The notes beneath the pieces are model-generated. The model ran no database searches, had not been told where the DNA came from, and was given only the letters and a program-made list of their open reading frames with translations. From Methanobacterium_B sp963703015 (GTDB taxonomy: Archaea > Methanobacteriota > Methanobacteria > Methanobacteriales > Methanobacteriaceae), in the NCBI GenBank assembly GCA_963703015.1, contig OY969779.1:930001-994000 (forward strand): DNA of 64,000 nucleotides, in the 5' to 3' direction. The position numbers and the translations under genes are program-made. Of this stretch, positions 9,942 through 19,019 are shown one piece after another (within the stretch, counting starts at the first letter, position 1; every line of letters starts with the position of its first letter).

Positions 9942-12900
9942 TTGAATATACGAAAAAAAGGATTGATAATTCTGTTGATTATGGTTCTTTTTATTTTCAT
10001 GGGTTCGGCAAGTGCTGCCAGCACAACCAAAAAGGTAAGTGTGAATGATAATCATTTTGTCAATGTCACAATACCTTTCACCCAAAATAACGGCCAAATA
10101 GCAGATAAAAATGTGAAGTACTCAGCAAACACGTTCATAGGAACTGTTTATGTTGAGAACAATGGAATTGTTTACAAGTTAAGCAAGGATAAAAAGTCTT
10201 GGATCGTTACCGAAAAATTTAGCGGTGCAAACAAAGTAGCTGTTTCAGGACTTGGCAATTCAAAAACCAAGGTAAACTATTACATTGGAAAAAATTCTAA
10301 AAATTGGAAGAAAAACGTTTCAACCTATCAGCAGGTTCTCTACACCAATCTTTACAAAGGTGTGAATCTCCAACTGAAGGCACATGGAAAGAACATCGAA
10401 AAAATATACGTTATATCCCGTAACGGAAGTCCAAACAGCATATGGGTTAATGTTAGTGGATCTACAGGATTGAAAGTTAACAAAAAAGGTGAACTTGAAA
10501 TTCTAAACGGTTCAAGTGCACTTAAACTCACAAAACCCTTCGCTTATCAGATGATCAATGGAAAACGTGTTGTTATACCTGTTTCTTACGTTCTAAAAGG
10601 CACTAGCTACGGATATAAAACCGGTGCATACAACAAGAACTACAAGTTAATCATCGACCCAATACTTTCAAGCACATACCTTGGAGGTAACAGTTACGAC
10701 GGTATCAATGCAATTACAGTGGATAAATCTGGAAACGTCTATGTTACAGGATACACAGGATCAAATGATTTCCCAGTATCTAATCCAACACAGTACAATG
10801 CTGGAAAAAATAGCAACGAATGGGATGTCTTTGTATCAAAATTCAACAGTAACCTAAGCACATTGTTACAGAGCACTTATATTGGTGGATCGCTTAGTGA
10901 CCAAGCTAATGGCATTGCATTAGATAACAAAGGAAATGTGTTTGTTACAGGTATAACCTACTCAACTGGTAATTATACTCGAAATGATTTCCCAGTAGGC
11001 ACCGGTGGCCTTAACATGTCATGGGATACTGGAAGCGGAGACGTTTTCGTATCAAAATTAGACAGTAATTTAGGATTTATTAGAAGCGCCATTATCGGAG
11101 GTAACCGTACAGATGTAGCCAATGGAATTTTAGTTGATGCATCAAACAATGTTTACATAACAGGACAAACATTCTCATACAATGGTATGGATCCTGACCA
11201 AGTACTTTCAACAAGTTATCCAGTTATGTATTCTGGATTTGGCGAGCCACACATGACTCATAACTACGTTGGAAACGGAGATGTTTTTGTTACGAAATTG
11301 AACAACGACATTTCAGCTATGACATCAGGAGTGGTTTTTGGAGGTACTGGAACTAGTTATGCAAGTTCCATAGCTACAGACCAACAGAATTATATTTACA
11401 TAACTGGAGCAACCAATGCAACAGATTTCCCAGCTATAGAATTGTCAAACACCTATCCAAATAATGGTTTGCTCAACAACAAGGGAGGCTATGATGCATT
11501 TGTTGTTAAATTATCATGCCAAGCCCTTGAAAATATAGAAAGTGTAGCCTTACTCGGAGGATCTGCTAAGGACATGGGTAATGGCATTGCTGTAGATCCT
11601 GTTGGAAGGGTTTACGTTGTTGGAGGAACCTGGTCAAGAGATTTCCAGCCAATAGTTTCACAGCAATCAAGCTCCAACAGAGGTCAGGAAGATGCATTTG
11701 TCACCATATTAGACAAACAACTTCAATCTGTATTGTACAGTGTATATTTAGGGGGTAACAGTAACGATGTTGCAAATGGCGTTGTCTTTTCAGGATTAGG
11801 TCCAAATTTCGGAGTTGTGGGAACCACTAATTCAACCAACTTTGCAGGCGTAACCTCTTCCCCAACTTACAATGGAAATGAAGATGTATTTTTCTCTGTG
11901 TTTAAAAATCCAAACACTGACCAACAGTCCTTGGATACCTCAGTAATTGGAGGAGCAAATGCAGATTATGGTAACTGCGCAGCTATGACAAGTACTGGAA
12001 AAGTTTATGTAGCAGGTAATACATGGTCTAATGATTATCCAACAACCATAGGAGCCTACAGTAACTTTGCACATAACGATCAGGGATACACAAAGGATGC
12101 GTATGTTACAGCGATCGACAACTTTGTTGACAATGAACCACCAGTGGTAACCAAATCAGATCCTGCAAATAATGCAGTTAATGTATCACTAAATAAGGTA
12201 ATTAATTTGGTGTTCAATGAACCTATTAAACAGGGCGGAAACTTCACAAATATAACATTAAGCACCATTAATGGCCCGATAATAGCAACAGCAACTATAA
12301 CAGGCAACACGATTGTAATAATTCCAAACAATTACTTCAAAGGAACAACATACACCATTAACTTACCAAACGATGCTGTCGAAGATTTAGCAGGCAACGC
12401 TGTAAGTGCATACTCTTCCCAGTTCACCACAATCCCGCCAGCACAAGTTAGAAGCACGGATCCAGCCAATAACGCAGGGAATGTAGCTTTAAATAAGGCG
12501 ATCAAAGTAGTATACTCCGAATCTATTAAGGCCGGAGCAAACTTCACAGGCATAACATTAAGTAGCATTAACGGACCAGTGGGAATAAACTCCATGACAA
12601 TATCCGGTAATACTCTAACTATAGTGCCATTGATCAACTTCATTGGAGGAACAACATACAACTTGTACCTACCAACTGGTGCCATTGAAGATTTAACTGG
12701 TAGCAGTGCAGCTGCATACACAACCAGCTTCACCACAGTTCCACCACTACAAGTCACAAGTTCAGATCCCGCCAACTATGCAGTCAGTGTACCAGTAAAC
12801 AAAGTCATAAAAATCACATTTAATAAACAGATCTACAGTGGTTCAAACTTCAGTCAAATTACTTTGAAAAACAGTTCAAACACAGTCATACCAGTAACTA

Positions 12901-13367
12901 CATCCATAATTGGTAATGTTTTGACCATTGTCAAAAGCAGCGGAACATTTACAGGAGGAGCATACACACTAACAATACCAGTTAACAGTGTTGTAGATGT
13001 TAACAACACAAGTGTGCTTTCAAGTTACACAACAACATTCACTGTTGACAGCACAAAACCAACAATTACCAGCATAACACCAGCTAAAAATGCAGTTAAA
13101 GTCGCAACTAACAAAGCTATTGTCGTGAACTTCAGTAAACCAATAAAAATAGGACCGGGTTATATTTCAATTAAAAGCAGCTCAGGAAAAGTTATTCCTA
13201 TAACTTCCTACACCATAACAAACGGCGGAAAAACATTAACACTGAAACATTCGAAATTATTTGCTAAAGGAACTAAGTACACTATTTACTTCTCAAATGG
13301 AAGTATAACTGACATGGCAAATAATTATTTAGCAGCATATTCGAGCAGTTTCACAACAACTAAATAA
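9942..13367 (+). CDS. Large surface protein with SBBP beta-propeller repeats and SbsA Ig-like domains
   Basis: A 1141-residue secreted protein starting at TTG after AAGGGGGAAA. It has a signal peptide (about 1-26, ending GSASAAS). A domain with FTQNNGQIADKNVKYSANTF follows (30-240), as is usual before SBBP repeats. The propeller (about 245-735) repeats units of GGNxxDxxNGIxxDxxGNVYVTGxTxSxDFP. Four Ig-like SbsA/Big_5 domains follow, each with DPANNAVNVxLNKxIxxxFxxPI and ending YTTxFTT (about 740-1141). There is no C-terminal transmembrane helix or obvious anchor, so it may be released or wall-bound. The product is probably adhesive or structural. The architecture resembles bacterial surface proteins. 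Confidence 0.87.
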   Translation: MNIRKKGLIILLIMVLFIFMGSASAASTTKKVSVNDNHFVNVTIPFTQNNGQIADKNVKYSANTFIGTVYVENNGIVYKLSKDKKSWIVTEKFSGANKVAVSGLGNSKTKVNYYIGKNSKNWKKNVSTYQQVLYTNLYKGVNLQLKAHGKNIEKIYVISRNGSPNSIWVNVSGSTGLKVNKKGELEILNGSSALKLTKPFAYQMINGKRVVIPVSYVLKGTSYGYKTGAYNKNYKLIIDPILSSTYLGGNSYDGINAITVDKSGNVYVTGYTGSNDFPVSNPTQYNAGKNSNEWDVFVSKFNSNLSTLLQSTYIGGSLSDQANGIALDNKGNVFVTGITYSTGNYTRNDFPVGTGGLNMSWDTGSGDVFVSKLDSNLGFIRSAIIGGNRTDVANGILVDASNNVYITGQTFSYNGMDPDQVLSTSYPVMYSGFGEPHMTHNYVGNGDVFVTKLNNDISAMTSGVVFGGTGTSYASSIATDQQNYIYITGATNATDFPAIELSNTYPNNGLLNNKGGYDAFVVKLSCQALENIESVALLGGSAKDMGNGIAVDPVGRVYVVGGTWSRDFQPIVSQQSSSNRGQEDAFVTILDKQLQSVLYSVYLGGNSNDVANGVVFSGLGPNFGVVGTTNSTNFAGVTSSPTYNGNEDVFFSVFKNPNTDQQSLDTSVIGGANADYGNCAAMTSTGKVYVAGNTWSNDYPTTIGAYSNFAHNDQGYTKDAYVTAIDNFVDNEPPVVTKSDPANNAVNVSLNKVINLVFNEPIKQGGNFTNITLSTINGPIIATATITGNTIVIIPNNYFKGTTYTINLPNDAVEDLAGNAVSAYSSQFTTIPPAQVRSTDPANNAGNVALNKAIKVVYSESIKAGANFTGITLSSINGPVGINSMTISGNTLTIVPLINFIGGTTYNLYLPTGAIEDLTGSSAAAYTTSFTTVPPLQVTSSDPANYAVSVPVNKVIKITFNKQIYSGSNFSQITLKNSSNTVIPVTTSIIGNVLTIVKSSGTFTGGAYTLTIPVNSVVDVNNTSVLSSYTTTFTVDSTKPTITSITPAKNAVKVATNKAIVVNFSKPIKIGPGYISIKSSSGKVIPITSYTITNGGKTLTLKHSKLFAKGTKYTIYFSNGSITDMANNYLAAYSSSFTTTK

Positions 13368-13370
13368 TTT

Positions 13371-13411
13371 TGAGAGATTATTTTTTTCTCTCATTGCTTT
13401 TTATTTTTTAG
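13371..13411 (+). terminator. Hairpin plus T-tract terminator of the surface-protein gene
   Basis: TGAGAGA at 13371-13377 pairs with TCTCTCA at 13387-13393 across a T-rich loop, followed by a T-rich tract (TTGCTTTTTATTTTTTA). It begins within a few bases of the TAA at 13365-13367. This is a reasonable 3'-end signal, since archaeal RNA polymerase terminates on T-tracts and the stem may stabilise the end. Confidence 0.55.
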
Positions 13412-13723
13412 GATTCTTAGAAATTTTTCCATACAATATAAATAGTATAAAATTTAATCAGAACTTCTATTTTCTGAGATGAGAATCGAAGAGCTAAATT
13501 TAGCACTTCATTTTATCCATTACTACAATTTTAAGGAGTATATCTGTTTATTCTTCCATTTTTTAGTTTTCGGTAAACAGATCAAAATCAGGGATTCTTA
13601 AAAAAATTAGTGTAATGACAAAAATGGTGTTTACTTTTTACTTAGACTGTATGTTAAGTTCCTATGGAACGATAAAAAAAATTAAAAAAAAAGTAGAATT
13701 TATAAAAACAAATTGATGTTGAA
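13412..13723. other. Intergenic region between convergent genes, with a long palindrome
   Basis: No coding frame is seen. The region contains an imperfect 22-base palindrome at 13488-13509 (see separate entry), a short GTTCC-TAT-GGAAC palindrome at 13658-13670, and A-runs at 13673-13698. The A-runs read as T-tracts on the minus strand and probably terminate the DUF169 gene. Confidence 0.55.
13488..13509. repeat. 22-base inverted repeat
   Basis: The core GCTAAATTTAGC (13493-13504) is a perfect 12-base palindrome. It is flanked by GAAG on the left and CTTC on the right, with one A/A mismatch on each side of the core. It lies between two converging genes, away from either promoter. It could be a protein-binding site or a leftover of a mobile element. 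I have no function for it. Confidence 0.5.
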
Positions 13724-14404
13724 TTAAAGTGCTTCGAGTGCGTTTACAACGCAACCTATATTTTCACCGTTCATTCCAACTATTACATCGTCGGTTTTTA
13801 TTCCAGCATATTTTCTTGAGCCACTGCATCCCAGTGTGAAGTTTGGTTTTTTAGTTGTGTAAGGCCCTGCAACTGCATCACCACATATAGATTGAATTCC
13901 AGCAAAGTCTGCTTCGATCCTTCCTCCAAGGGTAAATACCATTGCCTGTGCTAACATCATTGCTTGTTTTGAGTTGCCTATTATAACCACCACATCTGGA
14001 TCGAAGGGTGCTGTTTCAAGGGGTGCGTAGATTATGGCTTTCATAATTGGATCTATCTTGGGTATGGCATCAACTGTTCTTTTGGCTGCACCAAGACTAG
14101 AAAACCTCTCTAACGAGTAGTACATTTCCCCTGTTTTAACCTTTTCAGGCGGTTCCATGAGCCCTATTGCACCAGCCCCTCCTTTACAAGCTTGTTCTTC
14201 AACAGTTGCGTAAAAAGTCTCTCCTTGAGCTGCTTTTTGTACCATTTCACAGTGCCTTAATTTGGAGTCTATTTTGGAAATGCCCTCAGGAATGTCTTCT
14301 TCCCTTAACACAAGTTTAACTGCAACTGGAGATTTTTCAAGTCCAAGTTTGGTCTTCATCTTATTTGATAATTCCTCATAACCGTTCACATCACAACTAC
14401 TCAT
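13724..14404 (-). CDS. DUF169 family protein
   Basis: A protein of 226 residues from the ATG at 14404 (MSSCDVNGYEE). An in-frame GTG at 14413 is part of the Shine-Dalgarno AGAGGTGA and is not the start. It matches DUF169 (COG2043): SPVAVKLVLREEDIPEGI near the N-terminus, RHCEMVQKAAQGETFYAT, the EQACKGGAGAIGL cysteine motif, and CSGSRKYAGI near the C-terminus. The conserved cysteines suggest metal or cofactor binding, but the function of the family is unknown. It is common in methanogens. It is a single gene ending in an A-rich (T-tract on this strand) stretch. Confidence 0.82.
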   Translation of the reverse strand: MSSCDVNGYEELSNKMKTKLGLEKSPVAVKLVLREEDIPEGISKIDSKLRHCEMVQKAAQGETFYATVEEQACKGGAGAIGLMEPPEKVKTGEMYYSLERFSSLGAAKRTVDAIPKIDPIMKAIIYAPLETAPFDPDVVVIIGNSKQAMMLAQAMVFTLGGRIEADFAGIQSICGDAVAGPYTTKKPNFTLGCSGSRKYAGIKTDDVIVGMNGENIGCVVNALEAL

Positions 14405-14554
14405 GATATTCACCTCTTAAAAAGATATTGTGTGTTCAGAAATATATTATTTACTTTATAACGGCGTGAATATGACTTAGAAAAATAAATAAAGAATAAT
14501 TAGAATTTATAAAAAAAATAGTTTTGAAATAAAAAAATAGGGTATGGATTTCAG

Positions 14555-15295
14555 TTACTCGGCTGATCTTATACCATCAACTAGTTCCTGAATCTTATCT
14601 TTGATGTTAGAACTGTTTTCAACAACTGTACCTGTAACCACCATATCTGCACCTGCAGATGCTACTTCAGCAGCGTCTTGAGCTGTTCTTATTCCACCAC
14701 CCACTATTACAATGGAATTTGTGGTCTTTTTAACGAGTTGTATCATTTCCTTTGGAATGTGTTCATCAGCCCCGGATCCTGCTTCAAGGTAGAGAAGTTT
14801 CATACCCATGAAGTCTGCAGCCATTGCATATGCAGCTGCCAGATCAGGTTTTTTCCTTGGGATTACCTTGGCATCTCCAACCCATGCAACTGTTCCACCA
14901 GGTTCCACAACCAAATATCCCATGGATATGGTTTCAATACCTAGTTTTTTAATTGTTGGAGCACCTAAAGCTTGAGCTCCAGTTATCCAGTATGGATTAC
15001 AGGAGTTCAGTAGACTCATAAAAAATATAGCATCAGCATATTTACTAACACCAGTTATGTTACCAGGAAACAGTATGATTGGAACATCAACATTTTCTTT
15101 AAGTGCTTTAGCTGTTGCATCAAGCTCTGTAGAATTAGTTGTGGAACCACCTAACATTATACCATCTGTTCCACCAGAAACAGCATTTATTGCGATGGAA
15201 ACTGCTTCTTCAGGCGTTTGTTCCTCGGGATCAAGAAGTGTTAAGTGTAACTTGTGATCCTTTAGAGTTTCTCTGATGTAATTTTCAACGTTCAT
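14555..15295 (-). CDS. Geranylgeranylglyceryl phosphate synthase
   Basis: This is the first committed enzyme of archaeal ether-lipid synthesis. It joins sn-glycerol-1-phosphate and geranylgeranyl diphosphate. The 246-residue TIM-barrel has the family features: HLTLLDPEEQ near residue 17, GGTDGIMLGGST near 41, ILFPGNITGVS near 73, LEAGSGADE near 168 and the phosphate-binding VGGGIRTAQDA near 198 with TGTVVE near 221. It is soluble or membrane-associated. It stands before the eL40/Tsr3 pair on the same strand with a 125-base gap, so probably has its own promoter. Confidence 0.95.
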   Translation of the reverse strand: MNVENYIRETLKDHKLHLTLLDPEEQTPEEAVSIAINAVSGGTDGIMLGGSTTNSTELDATAKALKENVDVPIILFPGNITGVSKYADAIFFMSLLNSCNPYWITGAQALGAPTIKKLGIETISMGYLVVEPGGTVAWVGDAKVIPRKKPDLAAAYAMAADFMGMKLLYLEAGSGADEHIPKEMIQLVKKTTNSIVIVGGGIRTAQDAAEVASAGADMVVTGTVVENSSNIKDKIQELVDGIRSAE

Positions 15296-15420
15296 CTAAT
15301 CACTCTATTAAAACAATCATAGAAAAATATTAAAATTAATATCAAACATTAATTATCATTTTTAGACATATAATTTAACATTAGGGTTATAAACCCCTAG
15401 TTAAATCGGTATGTGCAAAA

Positions 15421-15567
15421 TTAACCTCTTGCTTCTTTTGCTTTATATCTTAAACCTTTGTAACCGCATTTTCTGCAAGTCTTTGCAGTTGGTGGGTTCC
15501 TTGCGTTACATTTAAGGCAAATTTTAATTTTAAACAGCCTGTTCTCTGCTTCTTCAAATCTAGCCAT
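15421..15567 (-). CDS. rpl40e: 50S ribosomal protein L40e (eL40)
   Basis: A 48-residue basic protein beginning MARFEEAENRLFKIKICLK and ending KAKEARG. The zinc finger is C17-x2-C20 and C31-x2-C34 (CLKC...CRKC), as in archaeal eL40. It is too short for a standard ORF cut-off. Its start lies two bases after the tsr3 stop, and its Shine-Dalgarno (GGAGGC) is made by the last two glycine codons of tsr3, so the two are translationally coupled. It is a ribosomal structural protein of the large subunit. Confidence 0.95.
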   Translation of the reverse strand: MARFEEAENRLFKIKICLKCNARNPPTAKTCRKCGYKGLRYKAKEARG

Positions 15568-15569
15568 TT

Positions 15570-16079
15570 TTAGCCTCCTATAAAACTATTTTGAATCTTA
15601 ACAACTTCAGCACTTGTTTTAGCGCTTGAATATTCCTCTAATAACTCATGGTTGAGCTCGAGAAAATGAGGTCCCCATTTGAACTGGGACATTATTTCAA
15701 CAGCATTATCTTTAAGTCCCACTATATAAAAAGTTGCTGCAATAGCCTCTGCTGTTGAGAGTTTGCATGGCTTTCCATAATTGACGGGATTTGCTGCAAC
15801 AAGGAAAGGAAGAGATCTATGATATTTTTTGCCCTTGAACATTGTATTGGACTTTTGAATTCTATTCCAAGAACAGTCAAGACCTACAATACCATTTTTT
15901 TCAACTATTTCTCTATCTTCGAATGAAACTGATTTTGCAGAAAATGGATCCAGTACTATTGCTCCCCGGGGTAACATGGTAAGTTTAGTTACAACTTTAA
16001 TTTTACCCTGCCTTTGAAGCTTTACAGTGGTACATTTTTTAGGGTCACACTGTTCTGCATGATACACCGATACTTTCAT
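15570..16079 (-). CDS. tsr3: Tsr3 family rRNA aminocarboxypropyltransferase (DUF367)
   Basis: A 169-residue protein of the Tsr3 family, which transfers the 3-amino-3-carboxypropyl group from S-adenosylmethionine to a hypermodified base of small-subunit rRNA. Family stretches seen are HAEQCDPKKCTTVKL at the N-terminus, LDPFSAKSVS near residue 43, GLDCSWN near 70, RSLPFLVAANPVNYGKPCKLSTAEAIAATFYI near 88-120 and the FKWGPHFLELN C-terminal helix. It is operonic and overlapping in signal with eL40, which fits a role in ribosome assembly. Confidence 0.93.
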   Translation of the reverse strand: MKVSVYHAEQCDPKKCTTVKLQRQGKIKVVTKLTMLPRGAIVLDPFSAKSVSFEDREIVEKNGIVGLDCSWNRIQKSNTMFKGKKYHRSLPFLVAANPVNYGKPCKLSTAEAIAATFYIVGLKDNAVEIMSQFKWGPHFLELNHELLEEYSSAKTSAEVVKIQNSFIGG

Positions 16080-16117
16080 TGTTTACATCTTACCTTGATC
16101 TTCCCACTATAAAAAGA

Positions 16118-16687
16118 TCATTGATCCACATCAAATTTCTTTCCATCTGACCATGCATCTCCCACTTTTTCACCAATTTTGAAGTAGTTGTTATCAGGCA
16201 TTGTAAAAACAATAGGGTTGATCTTCTTTATATCTGGATTGTTACCTGTTAAATATTTCTCGTCTGAGTAGGCAGCAACCACTTCACCAATAAAAAGATC
16301 GTTTGTTGGTAATTCCATAATATCATATAGTTTACATTCAATGGACAATGGACATTTAGTTATCAGTGGTGCATTTTCGAGTTCGCCATAAAATACATCG
16401 AATATTTGGGATTTATCCCTCCTCTTTGCAGACACTATCCCACAGTAGTCTGTTTCAATTAGCATATCCTCAGAAGGAAAGTTTATGGTGAATGTTTTGT
16501 TAGTTCTGATGGATGCATTGGTTTGATGGACTTTGTTGACTGCCACAGCAAATAGTGGAGGATTATTATTAACCCTTGTAAACCATCCTAAAGCCATAAA
16601 ATTAGGTTTTCCATCGTTGTGTGTGCCAAGAAGAGCTAGTTGCATTGGTTGTGCAAAAACATTTTTACCTATATTCAGCTTAGACAT
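16118..16687 (-). CDS. Flavin reductase-like FMN-binding protein (flavoredoxin type)
   Basis: The frame opens at 16750 inside the chelatase gene, but GGGGGAG before ATG 16687 fixes the start at MSKLNIGKN, giving 189 residues. It is a flavin-reductase-like split-barrel protein: MQLALLGTHNDGKPNFMALGWFTRVNNNPPLFAVAVNK is the FMN-binding front half, and the LPTNDLFIGEVVAAYSDE strand follows near residue 130. Proteins of this kind reduce or carry FMN and are common redox carriers in methanogens. The corrected start leaves a 17-base gap from the chelatase gene, which suggests an operon. Confidence 0.85.
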   Translation of the reverse strand: MSKLNIGKNVFAQPMQLALLGTHNDGKPNFMALGWFTRVNNNPPLFAVAVNKVHQTNASIRTNKTFTINFPSEDMLIETDYCGIVSAKRRDKSQIFDVFYGELENAPLITKCPLSIECKLYDIMELPTNDLFIGEVVAAYSDEKYLTGNNPDIKKINPIVFTMPDNNYFKIGEKVGDAWSDGKKFDVDQ

Positions 16688-16704
16688 TGAACTCCCCCCA
16701 TATA

Positions 16705-18840
16705 TTAAAGATCTTTTCTTTCGTTGTCTAGAATCATTGAAATTGCACAACCTGGAGATTTTAGATGTTCGAGATCGTAGTACCTTCCTCCAGAGGCCAC
16801 AGCAAGTTCCATGTTCATGTCCCTTCCGTACTTTACTGCCTGTTCAAAATTAATAATAATGGTATGGATCTCATTTTCCTTGAGGCTTCCTGCAAGATCA
16901 ATGGCATCTTCCACAGGACTTTTGTTTAATGCTACGTTGGGCATTCCATCGGTTAGTATCAACATCATTGGAACATATTCATCCCTGAACTTTTCCTTCT
17001 TAAGAATTTCAAATCCCCGTTTCATTCCTGAAGCTAAGGGTGTTGTTCCACCTATCTTAAGATTCTCGATCTGTTCTTTAAATGATACTGCCCTACGTGT
17101 GGTTGGTATTATAATCAAAGCATCTTTACCCTTAAATCCAACAACACTAACCTTATCACCCTTTTTAGCCGCATCCTCTATGACATTGTTCAGTATGTCC
17201 TTAACCCTAACTGCTTTTTTTTCAGAGTGCATGGACCCACTGATATCAACAACAATTGCAATTGACGCTTTAGCACCATGTTTACGAACCTTTTGACGTA
17301 GATCTTCTGTTTTAACAGTTATCTTTCCTTCTGAACGAAGGGCAGCTGCCCTTAAGGTGGCGTCAATTGCTATGTCATTCTTCATTTCCCTTGGAAACTT
17401 GCTTTTAACATATTTACCCTTGGATGTTGTTGAATCAACTCTTTTTCCATAGAGTTTCTTCTTAGATTTTCCCTTGATCTTCAACAATTTTTTTATATCA
17501 AGCCCCTCATCACATGATTCTGTTTCATCCTCATCATCTGATGATCTAAGTTTTTTACCGGTATCATTGTCACCCACATCACCAGACTCATCAGCAACAT
17601 TTTGAGGTTCAGGTTCTGATTCCTTTGTTGGGGCTTCGTCTGAAGAATTTTCTTTGGATTCATCTTCCAATTGTTGGTTGTTCTCTTGAGATCCGCTGGT
17701 GTTTGAAGATCCATCATCTCCACTTGACTCTCCAGTAGAGGTTTGGGTGTCTCCCTCTTGATTAGAATTTTCTTCGGCAGGTTCTGGTTCTTCAAAGTTT
17801 TCCTTTTCTGAGTTCCGTTTATTGAGATCATCCATGGCCCTCTGAACCATCTGCGATATTTGATTTTTATTTTGGGAGGTGTTGTGGAATCTTTCACCAA
17901 GTACCAGAATTGCAGCCTCTTCAACATGGTGCAGATTTACTTCCAATATTTCATTATATGCAGCTATGGCTTTGGAAGTTCTTAGAATTGCTATATCTGC
18001 CCTGTGACCATCCACCCCCATTTCCATACATAGGTATGCTATGATCTCCAGGAGGTCCCGTGAAATATGTACTTTTTTAAGAATTTCCCTTGCCTTAACT
18101 ATTTTATTTAGAATTTCAGTCTGTTTGGCCTCGAATTTCTTTTTAAATGCAGTGGGATCTCCTTCGAAATCCTCCCGTCTTTCCATTATTTTTACACGTT
18201 CCTCAAGATCCATGATTGTGTGGACAGATATGTGAAGACCAATCCTATCTGAAAGTTGGGGTCTGAGTTCACCCTCTTGAGGGTTCATTGTACCCACCAA
18301 CATGAACTTGGAAGGGTGTGCAACTGAGATACCTTCACGTTCCACCAGATTCACACCATAAGCTGCGGCATCTAAAAGAACATCTACAAGATTATCATCC
18401 AATAAATTGATTTCATCAACATAAAGAATGTTTCTATTAGCTTCCGCAAGTATTCCCGGTTCCAAAGCTTTTAATCCTTCTTTAAGTGCCTTTTCTATGT
18501 TTATGGATCCAACAACCCTGTCTTCTGTAGAACCCAGTGGAAGTTCTACCACTCTCATTGGTTTTAATTCTATCTCAAAATCAGTTGATCTGCATGAATC
18601 ACATAATACATCAGTATCATTTGGATCACAGTTGAAAGGGCATCCCTTAACAACTTGAATTGGAGGTAGGAGATCTGCCAATGCCCTCACAGCAGTTGTT
18701 TTTCCTGTTCCCTTATCCCCCTTTATTAAAACTCCACCAATATTTGGATTGACAGCATTTAATATTAGGGCTTTTTTAACATCAGTTTGGCCTACGATTG
18801 CTGAAAATGGAAAAATAATGTTTTTCAATAGTCTCACCAT
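16705..18840 (-). CDS. Fused chelatase subunit: BchI/ChlI-type AAA+ ATPase plus BchD/ChlD-type VWA domain
   Basis: A 711-residue protein joining the two small subunits of Mg- or Co-chelatases. The AAA+ part has Walker A GDKGTGKTT near residue 41, a CPFNCDP...CDSC zinc-like insert near 67-83, Walker B ILYVDEINLL near 138 and the GTMNPQEGELRPQLSDR sensor. A very acidic Ser/Glu/Asp/Asn linker spans about 345-455. The VWA domain has a complete MIDAS site, DISGSMHS, near 538. In methanogens without chlorophyll such proteins serve cobalt insertion with a CobN/ChlH large subunit, or nickel insertion for F430. The metal here is inferred. No large subunit is in the window. Confidence 0.9.
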   Translation of the reverse strand: MVRLLKNIIFPFSAIVGQTDVKKALILNAVNPNIGGVLIKGDKGTGKTTAVRALADLLPPIQVVKGCPFNCDPNDTDVLCDSCRSTDFEIELKPMRVVELPLGSTEDRVVGSINIEKALKEGLKALEPGILAEANRNILYVDEINLLDDNLVDVLLDAAAYGVNLVEREGISVAHPSKFMLVGTMNPQEGELRPQLSDRIGLHISVHTIMDLEERVKIMERREDFEGDPTAFKKKFEAKQTEILNKIVKAREILKKVHISRDLLEIIAYLCMEMGVDGHRADIAILRTSKAIAAYNEILEVNLHHVEEAAILVLGERFHNTSQNKNQISQMVQRAMDDLNKRNSEKENFEEPEPAEENSNQEGDTQTSTGESSGDDGSSNTSGSQENNQQLEDESKENSSDEAPTKESEPEPQNVADESGDVGDNDTGKKLRSSDDEDETESCDEGLDIKKLLKIKGKSKKKLYGKRVDSTTSKGKYVKSKFPREMKNDIAIDATLRAAALRSEGKITVKTEDLRQKVRKHGAKASIAIVVDISGSMHSEKKAVRVKDILNNVIEDAAKKGDKVSVVGFKGKDALIIIPTTRRAVSFKEQIENLKIGGTTPLASGMKRGFEILKKEKFRDEYVPMMLILTDGMPNVALNKSPVEDAIDLAGSLKENEIHTIIINFEQAVKYGRDMNMELAVASGGRYYDLEHLKSPGCAISMILDNERKDL

Positions 18841-19019
18841 AGTTTAACAGTAAAATTCCTGATTCTTAAAAACTTGTTATTCTAGGTTTTTTATATGAAA
18901 TCTAAAGAATAAATAGATGTAGTAATGGTCTAAGAACTTTTATTTTGTTAGGTTTGATTATGATTTTTTCCATGACAAAAAATAAATATCTCCCGAAACA
19001 TAGTTGAATTGGTGATTAT

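Noticed and set aside
11000..12100. Repeated DNA in the large surface protein as a mobile element
   Set aside because: The repeats are SBBP propeller units in one open frame; there are no terminal inverted repeats or transposase.
12080..12775. Two minus-strand frames of 83 and 147 codons inside the surface protein gene
   Set aside because: They mirror the plus-strand SbsA repeats and lack protein character or ribosome binding sites.
16688..16750. Longer start of the flavin reductase (overlapping the chelatase gene)
   Set aside because: A GGGGGAG ribosome binding site directly before ATG 16687 and the start of homology there fix the shorter form.
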